Source: a virus. Taken from it: a DNA stretch of 34,180 nt. Position numbers and translations under genes: made by a program. The stretch covers positions 1 to 34,180 of IMG/VR virus record IMGVR_UViG_3300045016_000111, one strand, 5' to 3'. The notes below the pieces were generated by a model. The model was not told the DNA's origin. It saw nothing but the letters and a program-made list of their open reading frames with translations, and did not search any database. Shown here piece after piece: positions 16,924 through 23,239 of this stretch (position 1 is the stretch's first letter; each line of letters starts with the position of its first letter).

Positions 16924-17414
16924 TGTGCGCTTTGCTGGTTATGCTTGGGAACTAATTCTTCCCTCGCTTCACCTTGTTCATATAAGACAAATTCTCTAAG
17001 TGCGCTATACCAACTTGTCTCATCGAACAACGAGCATCCAGAAGGTGTAATCCCAACTTTTTCAGACCAATTTACCAGTTTTACGAGATACAGAGCCTCT
17101 GGATCTATTTCATTTAACGGGCATTGAAACAGCCTATACGATTTACCAAGTACAAATTCGAATGGCATCCTAAGAACCATTCGACATTTAGGACATAACA
17201 TTTTACCAGTGTCTTCACTGATATCCGCTTCGCCGTACTTAATCGTACCATGAGAGGTGCAAAAGCCATCCAAATTTCCTTCACAATTCCTCTTCTTATC
17301 AAGCCCTTTGCTCTTGCAAAATTCGCAATCCCAAGTATCAGGATTCTCTTTGAGTCTGAGGAAAGCAGCCCAACGGATAGCAAGTCTTAGGGCTGCTTTT
17401 CGTCTTCCCCCAAC
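16878..17414 (-). CDS. Tail assembly chaperone, frameshift extension (GT-like, T part)
   Basis: This frame is open from just after a TGA at 17415-17417 to TAG 16878-16880, in the -1 frame of the gene before it. There is no ATG, GTG or TTG before a TTG at 17273, yet the stretch upstream of that TTG reads like protein (RLAIRWAAFLRLKENPDTWD, then CEFCKSKGLDKKRNC). With the following CPKC these cysteines make a zinc-ribbon-like set that a TTG start would cut in half. I read it as the second half of a lambda G/GT-type fusion of about 310 residues, made by a -1 frameshift near 17405-17411. The T part normally binds the tape measure and recruits tube subunits. A separate TTG-started 131-aa protein is the alternative. 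Confidence 0.75.
   Translation of the reverse strand, partial: VGGRRKAALRLAIRWAAFLRLKENPDTWDCEFCKSKGLDKKRNCEGNLDGFCTSHGTIKYGEADISEDTGKMLCPKCRMVLRMPFEFVLGKSYRLFQCPLNEIDPEALYLVKLVNWSEKVGITPSGCSLFDETSWYSALREFVLYEQGEAREELVPKHNQQSAQSKQGSLTSKAVRRR
17362..17411 (-). promoter_or_regulatory. Putative programmed -1 frameshift site with stimulatory hairpin
   Basis: On the transcript, G-GGG-GAA (17411-17405) is followed after 5 bases by a 10-bp stem AAAGCAGCCC / GGGCTGCTTT (17399-17390 paired with 17371-17362). The loop holds the zero-frame TAA stop (17389-17387). The distance fits the 5-9 bases usual between a slippery site and its stem. The heptamer is non-canonical: the GGG codon re-pairs perfectly after a -1 slip but GAA to GGA does not. 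CGAAAAG, 7 bases downstream, is a weaker alternative site. Confidence 0.65.
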
Positions 17415-17809
17415 TCAGCCTCTCCACGTATTTCATCGGATAATTCCTGCCGAATTGATGCTGGAATTTTATCCAGATTTCGGTCCATTATCCGATCTCT
17501 TCCTTCTTCAGTTTTTTCGATTGCAGGGTCTTCCCATGCAACATCAGTTCCGTCTTCATATTTGAAATTTCTCCATCCAACAAGCCCCTTGCGGAGATGG
17601 AGAATGACCTGTGTACCAGTCAAAAATTGTTCTTTGCGTTGTTTGCCAACGCCTTCACTTCGGAAAAGATTATTTTGGATATCTGCCGATTCTTTAGAGG
17701 AAAGCGGACGTAGCAACCAAATTACCTGTGATTCTTTAGATTCACCTCTTTGGCACTTTGCTACATATTCTACTACTGATCCTGCCTTAACTCCAAAAAG
17801 TTTAACCAT
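17387..17809 (-). CDS. Tail assembly chaperone, N-terminal part (G-like)
   Basis: 140 residues, ATG 17809 after AAGGAGAG. The segment GTQVILHLRKGLVGWRNFKYEDGTDVAWEDPAIEK is the pattern of phage tail assembly chaperones, with a helical, acidic C-terminus (IRQELSDEIRGEAELGEDE). It lies between the tail tube and tape measure genes, the usual slot for lambda gpG and gpGT. Most ribosomes would stop at TAA 17387-17389; a fraction should slip to the -1 frame. It is transcribed from its own promoter just upstream, after the tube terminator. Confidence 0.8.
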   Translation of the reverse strand: MVKLFGVKAGSVVEYVAKCQRGESKESQVIWLLRPLSSKESADIQNNLFRSEGVGKQRKEQFLTGTQVILHLRKGLVGWRNFKYEDGTDVAWEDPAIEKTEEGRDRIMDRNLDKIPASIRQELSDEIRGEAELGEDEKQP

Positions 17810-17889
17810 GTTATCTCTCCTTCTACATTAGTTGCCACATTTAACCTATTGATTTACTTACATTTTTTATATATCTTTGCTTCTTACCT

Positions 17890-17927
17890 TTGCGCATATC
17901 TTAGCATACTCATGCGCAATTTGTCAA
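17890..17927 (-). promoter_or_regulatory. Promoter of chaperone/tape measure unit with operator-like palindrome
   Basis: On the minus strand TTGACA (17927-17922), an 18-base spacer, then TAAGAT (17903-17898). An 8-bp perfect inverted repeat TTGCGCAT / ATGCGCAA (17890-17897 and 17912-17919, centres 22 bases apart) brackets the -10 element. Two helical turns between arm centres is the geometry of a dimeric repressor or activator site. The spacer end AGTATGC is shared with the promoter at 25446-25474. Confidence 0.6.
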
Positions 17928-17934
17928 GCCACTC

Positions 17935-17966
17935 TTTAAAAAAGGTATTGGGGGCCGAAGCCCCCA
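17935..17966 (-). terminator. Intrinsic terminator after the tail tube gene
   Basis: Stem TGGGGGC / GCCCCCA (17949-17955 with 17960-17966) closed by a stable TTCG loop, then ATACC and a run of six T on the transcript. It lies 15 bases after the tail tube stop and just before a new promoter, so it separates two transcription units. Confidence 0.85.
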
Positions 17967-17980
17967 TAACCTAACAAATA

Positions 17981-19972
17981 TTATAAATAGGCAAGACTAT
18001 TAACGATTGTCAACCTCAATTCAGGAATATTATTAACATCGTCATACATAGCAACATAAGGCATATCGACTGTAATAATACCCTCATCGGCAATCGTAGG
18101 TGTGGTACCATTAAACTCAATATTTGGTTGACGAATTGCTAAAGAATATTGAGTCAAACTATTACCCAGGATAGTATCAGAGATGTAGGTATCAGACGTA
18201 AACGTCATGACAAGATTTCCTGCCGTTCCATTAACAAATCTCCGATACAAATCAAGGTTATCAAACTCAACATTCACTGAACCTTCAACTGATCGCTTTT
18301 GCTCAGGAAGAGAAGCCCTTGTCCTATAACCAAGATGATATTTCTCACCATACAGATTGTTATTGAGAGTACAATTCCAACCCATAATAGGCTGAGAAGA
18401 ACCATCAACAGTAAGTGCTCCATCAAATCCAGCAAACGGATCAAGAGTTGGATATGAAGCAGATTCAGCGAGTTTAAATGAACTAATCGTCCATTGATCA
18501 CCAGACTGCAAAGCAGTATTATCAGGGAAGAAAATTGTGAATTTCGTATCAACATTACTAGCTACACGGACTTCTGTTGCGAGGGTGGAAGACGTAGTAT
18601 AGGTATCACCCCAAGTAGAACCAGCATCATCAGAAAATCGAATGGTAGCCGTTCCAGGAATACCCGAACTTACGATCTCGCAAAGAATTTCTTTTGCAAT
18701 GCCTTCATCACTTGTGTAATAATCACCCCACGTAACAGGTTCCGATACAACATCTGTGATATCAAAATTAAAATTCACAGGAGTTGTAACCTTAATACTC
18801 GTTGGGCCAGAAGATTCCAAATAGCTAGAATCAGAATCCAAGCTACAATAATCTGCAATTGTGCAAACTATATAGCTCAAACTATTAAGATACGAAACCA
18901 ATCCACCAACAGTATGAACTGGATAAACTATACCAGTAGCAGGATCTATGTAAGGAACACTTATGTCAAGAACCAAATCTTCACTGGAAGTAGAACTATC
19001 GATTGTAACTTCATGATTTGTTTTATCAACTCTAAACGTACAAGTCGCGCCCTCTCCATTATAACGAATACTGAAGGCATTTTTCTTGTTTCCAGTGTTT
19101 CCAGAAGCAGGAATTGCTCTACTTGCAGTAGTTGCGCCTTTCGACATAACTCCAAAAGTTCCTTGAAGGATCTCACCAGTATCGGCAGTCAAAACAAGTG
19201 TATTCATCTTACACCCAGAATAGGTGAAAGCTGCTACATCTCTACCAACTTCAAGCGTAAGACCTTGCGGAAGAGTAGGTGATGCATCAATCACATGCTG
19301 ATAGACACCAAAGCCCAAGCAAACAAAAAAGTCTTTAGTGCCAGACGAATTTTTAATCACCTCAACCGCAGTAACACCCTCCAACTTATTCGAATTATCT
19401 GTTCCAACAGAATAATCATTAGCATGAATAGTCGTAGAATCACCACCTGCTTGATAGCTCGTGACAGAATAAGCCTTGAGACCCGTACCTGTAGTATTAA
19501 TTACATTCATCAATTCTTGGATAGTGTCAGCAGTTGAATCAGATAAACTCTGGTTAAAATTACCGGCTGTCCCGCCAGTAAATACAACGGCAAAATTAGT
19601 GGCCAGCCCTGCCGATTCTGTAATTGTCAGCAACGCGCTTGTAGCAGTTGCGTCAATAACCTTTAAGACAAAAGCATGGTCTAACCGCGTTGTCACCACT
19701 GAGCCTAGAGCATGTTTGAAAAGTTTGTCAAGACCCAAAGCGGAGACTTCAACGTTAACATCTCCACCTGCTGATTCAACACCGGGAATCCTTTTGTGGA
19801 CAGCACGATCAGGTCTAAGAGAACCAGATATCAACGAACCAAGTTCACTAACGATACCCTCATCAAGCATTTCAACAAAATTCGTTGGTATCGGCTGTTT
19901 AGACCCCCAAGAACCTTCCTGGGCAAATCCTATTTGACCTCGTGCTCCAACAGCAGGGTTTACAGCAGCCAT
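17981..19972 (-). CDS. Major tail tube protein, with inserted domain
   Basis: 663 residues, ATG 19972 after AGGAGGT. The N-terminus (GARGQIGFAQEGSWG ... SGSLRPDRAVHKRIPGVESAGGDVNVEV) and the C-terminal 150 residues (MGWNCTLNNNLYGEKYHLG ... RSVEGSVNVEFDNLDLYRRF ... VDMPYVAMYDD in pattern) match tail tube proteins of Mu/siphophage type. The middle, about residues 100-490, is an insertion of strand-rich, Ser/Thr/Gly-rich sequence that makes the protein about twice the usual length; such inserts decorate the outside of the tube. It follows the tail terminator and is closed by a strong terminator, as expected for a highly expressed gene. The 262-codon plus-strand frame within it is a shadow. Confidence 0.85.
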   Translation of the reverse strand: MAAVNPAVGARGQIGFAQEGSWGSKQPIPTNFVEMLDEGIVSELGSLISGSLRPDRAVHKRIPGVESAGGDVNVEVSALGLDKLFKHALGSVVTTRLDHAFVLKVIDATATSALLTITESAGLATNFAVVFTGGTAGNFNQSLSDSTADTIQELMNVINTTGTGLKAYSVTSYQAGGDSTTIHANDYSVGTDNSNKLEGVTAVEVIKNSSGTKDFFVCLGFGVYQHVIDASPTLPQGLTLEVGRDVAAFTYSGCKMNTLVLTADTGEILQGTFGVMSKGATTASRAIPASGNTGNKKNAFSIRYNGEGATCTFRVDKTNHEVTIDSSTSSEDLVLDISVPYIDPATGIVYPVHTVGGLVSYLNSLSYIVCTIADYCSLDSDSSYLESSGPTSIKVTTPVNFNFDITDVVSEPVTWGDYYTSDEGIAKEILCEIVSSGIPGTATIRFSDDAGSTWGDTYTTSSTLATEVRVASNVDTKFTIFFPDNTALQSGDQWTISSFKLAESASYPTLDPFAGFDGALTVDGSSQPIMGWNCTLNNNLYGEKYHLGYRTRASLPEQKRSVEGSVNVEFDNLDLYRRFVNGTAGNLVMTFTSDTYISDTILGNSLTQYSLAIRQPNIEFNGTTPTIADEGIITVDMPYVAMYDDVNNIPELRLTIVNSLAYL

Positions 19973-19995
19973 ATTAAATTACCTCCTGAAAAATC

Positions 19996-20487
19996 TTAAT
20001 CAATAGCTGTAACCGTATACAATTTGGTTAGCCTTAATCGTACAACACCTCCCGCCATGACTTTATTTTCAAATCGCCTTGGGAGGTACTCAGTGCCAAG
20101 AACTTCAGTACCGAGTTTATTCACAAAACCATTGCATGTAGTATGTTTCATAAACATCTTTGTAATCTTCCACAATATATCCTGGACATCTTTCTTTCTA
20201 ACATTAGCATCTAATTCTTCATGATAATACCACACGGCAACAGTAATGTACAGGTTATACCTATGTTGTTGAAAACCAGAAATTGCCCTACCTTCTCTTG
20301 AAGCTTCAACGCCTTCTATATCGATGGAGACAGTATTACTTGTCGGGACTCTAATATCTTCTGTGTATATTTTGCTTAATCGAAGCCCACACTCAGAAAA
20401 TTGATATAGATTAAATATCTCTTCAATATTTGCTATTGCATTATCTAAGACATTCCCTTTATCTCCTAAATCGATATTTCGTACCAT
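19996..20487 (-). CDS. Tail terminator / tail completion protein
   Basis: 163 residues, ATG 20487 after GAGGG. The fold pattern is a helix (ANIEEIFNLYQFSECGLRL), a strand-rich middle (NTVSIDIEGVE ... HRYNLYITVAVWYYHEELDANVRKKDVQDILWKITK in pattern) and a closing strand GGVVRLRLTKLYTVTAID, as in lambda gpU and related terminators. Its slot, directly before the tail tube gene and after the gpG-like neck protein, is where terminators are found. It would cap the finished tube and join it to the neck. Confidence 0.7.
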   Translation of the reverse strand: MVRNIDLGDKGNVLDNAIANIEEIFNLYQFSECGLRLSKIYTEDIRVPTSNTVSIDIEGVEASREGRAISGFQQHRYNLYITVAVWYYHEELDANVRKKDVQDILWKITKMFMKHTTCNGFVNKLGTEVLGTEYLPRRFENKVMAGGVVRLRLTKLYTVTAID

Positions 20488-20496
20488 ATCGCCCTC

Positions 20497-20979
20497 TTAC
20501 GTTAGTGTATCAAGATAACTTCTAATATATGCAGCAAGTTCTCCAAGTACCATTTCCGCTTCAACATCTGATAATCCAATAAGATCGTCGCCAAGTTTTT
20601 TTAACCAATCATCAAACCTTCTTGGATATCCGTGACTATTCCAAAATACATCTGCATCAACACCATATACATATACGAAATCACGTTGGCTATGCAATTC
20701 AACTCTATCAATTGAACCAGGACCGCCAGTTGTGAGAACAGCTTTAAGATTACCGGTTTTAACTCCAACTGGTAATCCTTTCTCATCCTTCCAGCGTTTA
20801 TAACTAGGACCATATGCATTTCGATGACGTTCAAAATCTCTAAATTTACCTTGATAAACTTTCTTTAATATTGGACTCAATCTTTCCAAGGGCTCTCTAA
20901 GCATCATAAGACTTGTATCAAGCTGGTCAAGGCTCTTAAAAAGTTTATCAATATTGGAATCGATTCTTATCTGAATCAT
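20497..20979 (-). CDS. Neck / virion morphogenesis protein (Mu gpG-like)
   Basis: 160 residues, ATG 20979 directly after the TAG stop of the preceding gene (TAGATG) with AGAGGA in front. The core AYGPSYKRWKDEKGLPVGVKTGNLKAVLTTGG is the hallmark W ... TG-L-x-x-S/T region of the phage virion morphogenesis / tail completion family, which includes Mu gpG and HK97 gp10-like proteins. The N-terminal helix pairs LDQLDTSLMMLREPLERL and ILKKVYQGKFRDFE also fit. It would sit between the connector and the tail. Confidence 0.8.
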   Translation of the reverse strand: MIQIRIDSNIDKLFKSLDQLDTSLMMLREPLERLSPILKKVYQGKFRDFERHRNAYGPSYKRWKDEKGLPVGVKTGNLKAVLTTGGPGSIDRVELHSQRDFVYVYGVDADVFWNSHGYPRRFDDWLKKLGDDLIGLSDVEAEMVLGELAAYIRSYLDTLT

Positions 20980-21759
20980 CTAATTCCTCTTGTACTCATG
21001 ATCATCTGTAATATCACCGGCCTGACTGACATCCATTTCACCAGTATAATTTTGAGTATCCAACCCTTCAATACCAAGGTCCTTAAATAATACCTCTCTA
21101 GAACGCCATCTAGCAACTCCTGTGAAACCTTCTTTTTGATACCATAATATAAAATCGTCTATCGCCTTTTCAGCACGTTTGAGCCATTCATAAACAGGGG
21201 ATTCATTGTCAATATCCTCGCCTGCGAGAACAGATGAAAATACGTCATAAGCTGAAAGGCGGATAGCAGCAAATTGTAATCCACCAGGGATATCAACTGC
21301 ATAATCAATTTCCCATGGTATATTGGTTGAATCTCCGAACACTACGCCAAGTCTATTGTTTATATAATTTGTAGCGTCATCAATAAAACCTTCAAGATCG
21401 TCATTACTTATGTTTGAATTACTAATAAAATAAACAACATCACCAGACTGTGCAATTCCTGTCCATTCACTCGATGCTATAGTAAAGTAAGCACAAGAAA
21501 AATCACTATCCCTGGTACCTGCTCCAAGATTCCCAGTAATCTCACCAACAACGTCAAAAGAAGTCGCGTCAGAAAAAGTTATATCAAAACGCTCATCACC
21601 AACATAGGAATCAAGGAAATCAACAGAACCAAGCCGTATTGAACCGGTGTTGGCAGAATTGTACGACAACTCACGATACGACTCAGAAGTTTTTACCTTC
21701 TTTGTTGCCGTTCGCAAAAGTCTCTTAACTTGCGTTGCGGTACAATACGCTCGTGCCAT
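20980..21759 (-). CDS. Head-tail adaptor with inserted beta domain
   Basis: 259 residues. The N-terminus MARAYCTATQVKRLLRTAT and the helical C-terminal half (DLEGFIDDATNYINNRLG ... PGGLQFAAIRLSAYDVFSS ... YEWLKRAEKAIDDFILWYQKEG in pattern) match phage adaptor proteins of the gp6/DUF1320 type, which ring the portal. Residues about 40-115 (RFDITFSDATSFDVVGEITGNLGAG ... YFTIASSEWTGIAQSGDVVYF) form an extra strand-rich insert also found in the 328-aa protein at 10250-11236. Its ribosome site GGAGGTT can be paired with AACCTCC just upstream, so translation looks coupled to the 56-aa gene before it. Confidence 0.75.
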   Translation of the reverse strand: MARAYCTATQVKRLLRTATKKVKTSESYRELSYNSANTGSIRLGSVDFLDSYVGDERFDITFSDATSFDVVGEITGNLGAGTRDSDFSCAYFTIASSEWTGIAQSGDVVYFISNSNISNDDLEGFIDDATNYINNRLGVVFGDSTNIPWEIDYAVDIPGGLQFAAIRLSAYDVFSSVLAGEDIDNESPVYEWLKRAEKAIDDFILWYQKEGFTGVARWRSREVLFKDLGIEGLDTQNYTGEMDVSQAGDITDDHEYKRN

Positions 21760-21765
21760 CTGAAC

Positions 21766-21794
21766 AACCTCCTGTTTATTTTTAATAGGAGGTT
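21766..21794 (-). promoter_or_regulatory. Hairpin masking the adaptor gene ribosome site
   Basis: The transcript reads TAACCTCC, 15 bases, GGAGGTT. The 7-bp stem AACCTCC / GGAGGTT pairs the adaptor's Shine-Dalgarno with bases that overlap the TAA stop of the 56-aa gene. A ribosome terminating there would open the stem. Confidence 0.55.
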
Positions 21795-21963
21795 ACCTAG
21801 GACCTATAAGCCTAACAAAACCATGCCTAGCTTCTAATCTTGCTATGCTTTTCGGAAGGTCAATCTCATCACCAATTTCTGGTCTGATATATTCCTTCCC
21901 ATTCCAAATTTTCAGATCCTGTTTTGCCACGATACATAAAAATATAGGCTCTTTATTTTCCAT
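21793..21963 (-). CDS. Small head-region protein, 56 aa
   Basis: A short frame from ATG 21963 (GGAGGTTGCC in front, a near-perfect ribosome site) to TAA 21793-21795. The peptide starts MENKEPIFLCIVAKQDLKIW and contains EYIRPEIGDEIDLPKSIARL then RHGFVRLIGPR. The pattern 'large hydrophobic - G/Y - I/V - x - GD - x - I/V-DLP' is typical of the tiny proteins found between capsid and adaptor genes in many phages (DUF7302-like). Function unknown; it may aid head completion. Its translation probably controls the next gene through the hairpin at its stop. Confidence 0.75.
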   Translation of the reverse strand: MENKEPIFLCIVAKQDLKIWNGKEYIRPEIGDEIDLPKSIARLEARHGFVRLIGPR

Positions 21964-21994
21964 GGCAACCTCCTACAAATGTTGTTCAGATAGC

Positions 21995-22186
21995 TTAGGC
22001 TTTTGTAATTGTCTGCCAGTTGGTTCCATCAACTGAAAACTTAATGTTTCCAGAATTATCAACATAAAGACGACCAATCGAGGCAGCAGGGGCAGAAGAC
22101 TGAAAATCAAAGTCTATCCATTTCTTAACAATGATTTTGCCAATTAAACTTTTGCCCCACAGATAACGACCCGAACTTCTTGCCAT
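21995..22186 (-). CDS. Small hypothetical protein, 63 aa
   Basis: The start is ATG 22186, 5 bases after GGGAGA; a GTG directly before it is also possible. The C-terminus GRLYVDNSGNIKFSVDGTNWQTITKA is a short strand-turn-strand pattern common at the ends of phage fibre and coat-associated proteins. It is the first gene after the tandem hairpins behind the capsid gene. I do not recognise a defined family; a capsid or neck accessory is likely from position. Confidence 0.65.
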   Translation of the reverse strand: MARSSGRYLWGKSLIGKIIVKKWIDFDFQSSAPAASIGRLYVDNSGNIKFSVDGTNWQTITKA

Positions 22187-22211
22187 CACTATCTCCCTTA
22201 TCGAAAGACCA

Positions 22212-22263
22212 TTGGCGTGTTATATAACGCCAAATTAGGGGGATCTTGGGCGATCCCCCTAAT
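22212..22263 (-). terminator. Two adjacent hairpins after the capsid gene
   Basis: On the transcript a perfect 12-bp stem ATTAGGGGGATC / GATCCCCCTAAT (22234-22245 with 22252-22263, 6-base loop) is followed at once by a 7-bp stem TTGGCGT / ACGCCAA (22212-22218 with 22227-22233). There is no U-run, so this is not a classical intrinsic terminator; it may protect the capsid mRNA 3' end, attenuate transcription or be a processing site. The rest of the 114-base gap holds nothing else visible. Confidence 0.6.
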
Positions 22264-22300
22264 GGCAGGTCTATCTATGATAAATTATGTTGGACCATGA

Positions 22301-23227
22301 TTATGCATTTTTGCAGTTAGTAAAAATATACCCTGCACCAAGGTTCATGATCTTAGGTGTATAAACCTTATTTACTTTAATAAACTCACCCTGACGGTCA
22401 TCATCCCTCCAGCGTGCAACCTTCTGATTAGAAGAGACGAAAGTGCGTCCGAGGTTCATAGGAGAACCAGCATCAACAAACGCACAAACCGCATTATCAC
22501 TGATCACATAGCCGTAGCTCGCAGTAACACCTTCATCAGCCGAGTTGTAAAGTGCATCAGCATACACAACCGTCATATTTCGAAGCGTTTCTGGAAGCGC
22601 ATCACCAGAGACCAGCTTATCACTACGGTACTTAAGAACTTCCATCACTGCATCGTCACGGGCAACAGCTTCAGCAACCTCAGTATTAAAAGCAATTAAG
22701 TTGGGTCTCTTACCAATAGCAAGAGAAATTGCCTTAATTGCGGTAGAAAGATCACCGAGGATATCGGGATTGGTTCCATCAACCCAAGCAGTCGTTGCAT
22801 CAAGAACAGTGCGATAACCAGCCTGATTTAACCCAGACGTTCCACAGAGCAAAGTCCAAATATCGAGTTCTTCAGACAGAAGAATTTTTTCGGTAAGAAA
22901 TTTGGTAGTGTCCATCTTGGGCTGAACCGGAGCATCAGCATAGGAAACTGCCCTATCAGTTACGATATCTTTAATGGCTCGCTCAAAACAAGAATACGTA
23001 CCCTCGTTATAAGCCATCGTAACTTCTTCGGTCGAAGCACCATCTGCCTTCTTGGGAGCGCCCTTGAAGAATCCGGTTCTTTCAAAAATCCTATACTTGC
23101 CAGTTTCCTTCTGGACAGACATCTCAGGAAGGAAAAGCTTTCCAACAAATTCGTTGTTGGTGTACCTTACGGAAAGACCCGTAAGAACACTATCATTATG
23201 GATATAACCTTTGAGTACACTATACAT
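22301..23227 (-). CDS. Major capsid protein (HK97-fold type)
   Basis: 308 residues, ATG 23227 after AAGGAGG. It follows the protease/scaffold and decoration genes and is followed by adaptor and neck genes, the capsid slot. The N-terminal strand pair and E-loop-like segment (FVGKLFLPEMSVQKETGKYRIFERTGFF), the long helix (MDTTKFLTEKILLSEELDIWTLL) and the A-domain pattern (AISLAIGKRPNLIAFNTEVAEAVARD ... MTVVYADALYN) agree with an HK97 fold; the size is near that of Mu gpT (about 305). There is no N-terminal delta domain, consistent with scaffold being supplied by the protease gene. It would form the icosahedral shell. Confidence 0.85.
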   Translation of the reverse strand: MYSVLKGYIHNDSVLTGLSVRYTNNEFVGKLFLPEMSVQKETGKYRIFERTGFFKGAPKKADGASTEEVTMAYNEGTYSCFERAIKDIVTDRAVSYADAPVQPKMDTTKFLTEKILLSEELDIWTLLCGTSGLNQAGYRTVLDATTAWVDGTNPDILGDLSTAIKAISLAIGKRPNLIAFNTEVAEAVARDDAVMEVLKYRSDKLVSGDALPETLRNMTVVYADALYNSADEGVTASYGYVISDNAVCAFVDAGSPMNLGRTFVSSNQKVARWRDDDRQGEFIKVNKVYTPKIMNLGAGYIFTNCKNA

Positions 23228-23239
23228 GCTGATTCCTCC

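Noticed and set aside
16878-17273. Independent 131-aa gene starting at TTG 17273
   Set aside because: The TTG has a closely abutting, weak ribosome site, and the in-frame sequence upstream looks coding; the frameshift fusion explains more.
17114-17383. 89-aa minus-strand frame overlapping the chaperone extension
   Set aside because: It competes with the -1 frame that carries the CxxC-containing, protein-like sequence and would break the G/GT arrangement; it has no ribosome site.
18494-19282. 262-codon open frame on the plus strand inside the tail tube gene
   Set aside because: Composition (Arg/Ser/Ile/Cys/Asn-rich with no domain), absence of a ribosome site and full overlap with a well-supported tail tube gene show it is an antisense shadow.
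19476-19937. 153-codon plus-strand frame at the start of the tail tube gene
   Set aside because: Antisense of a conserved structural gene; no start signal or recognisable domain.
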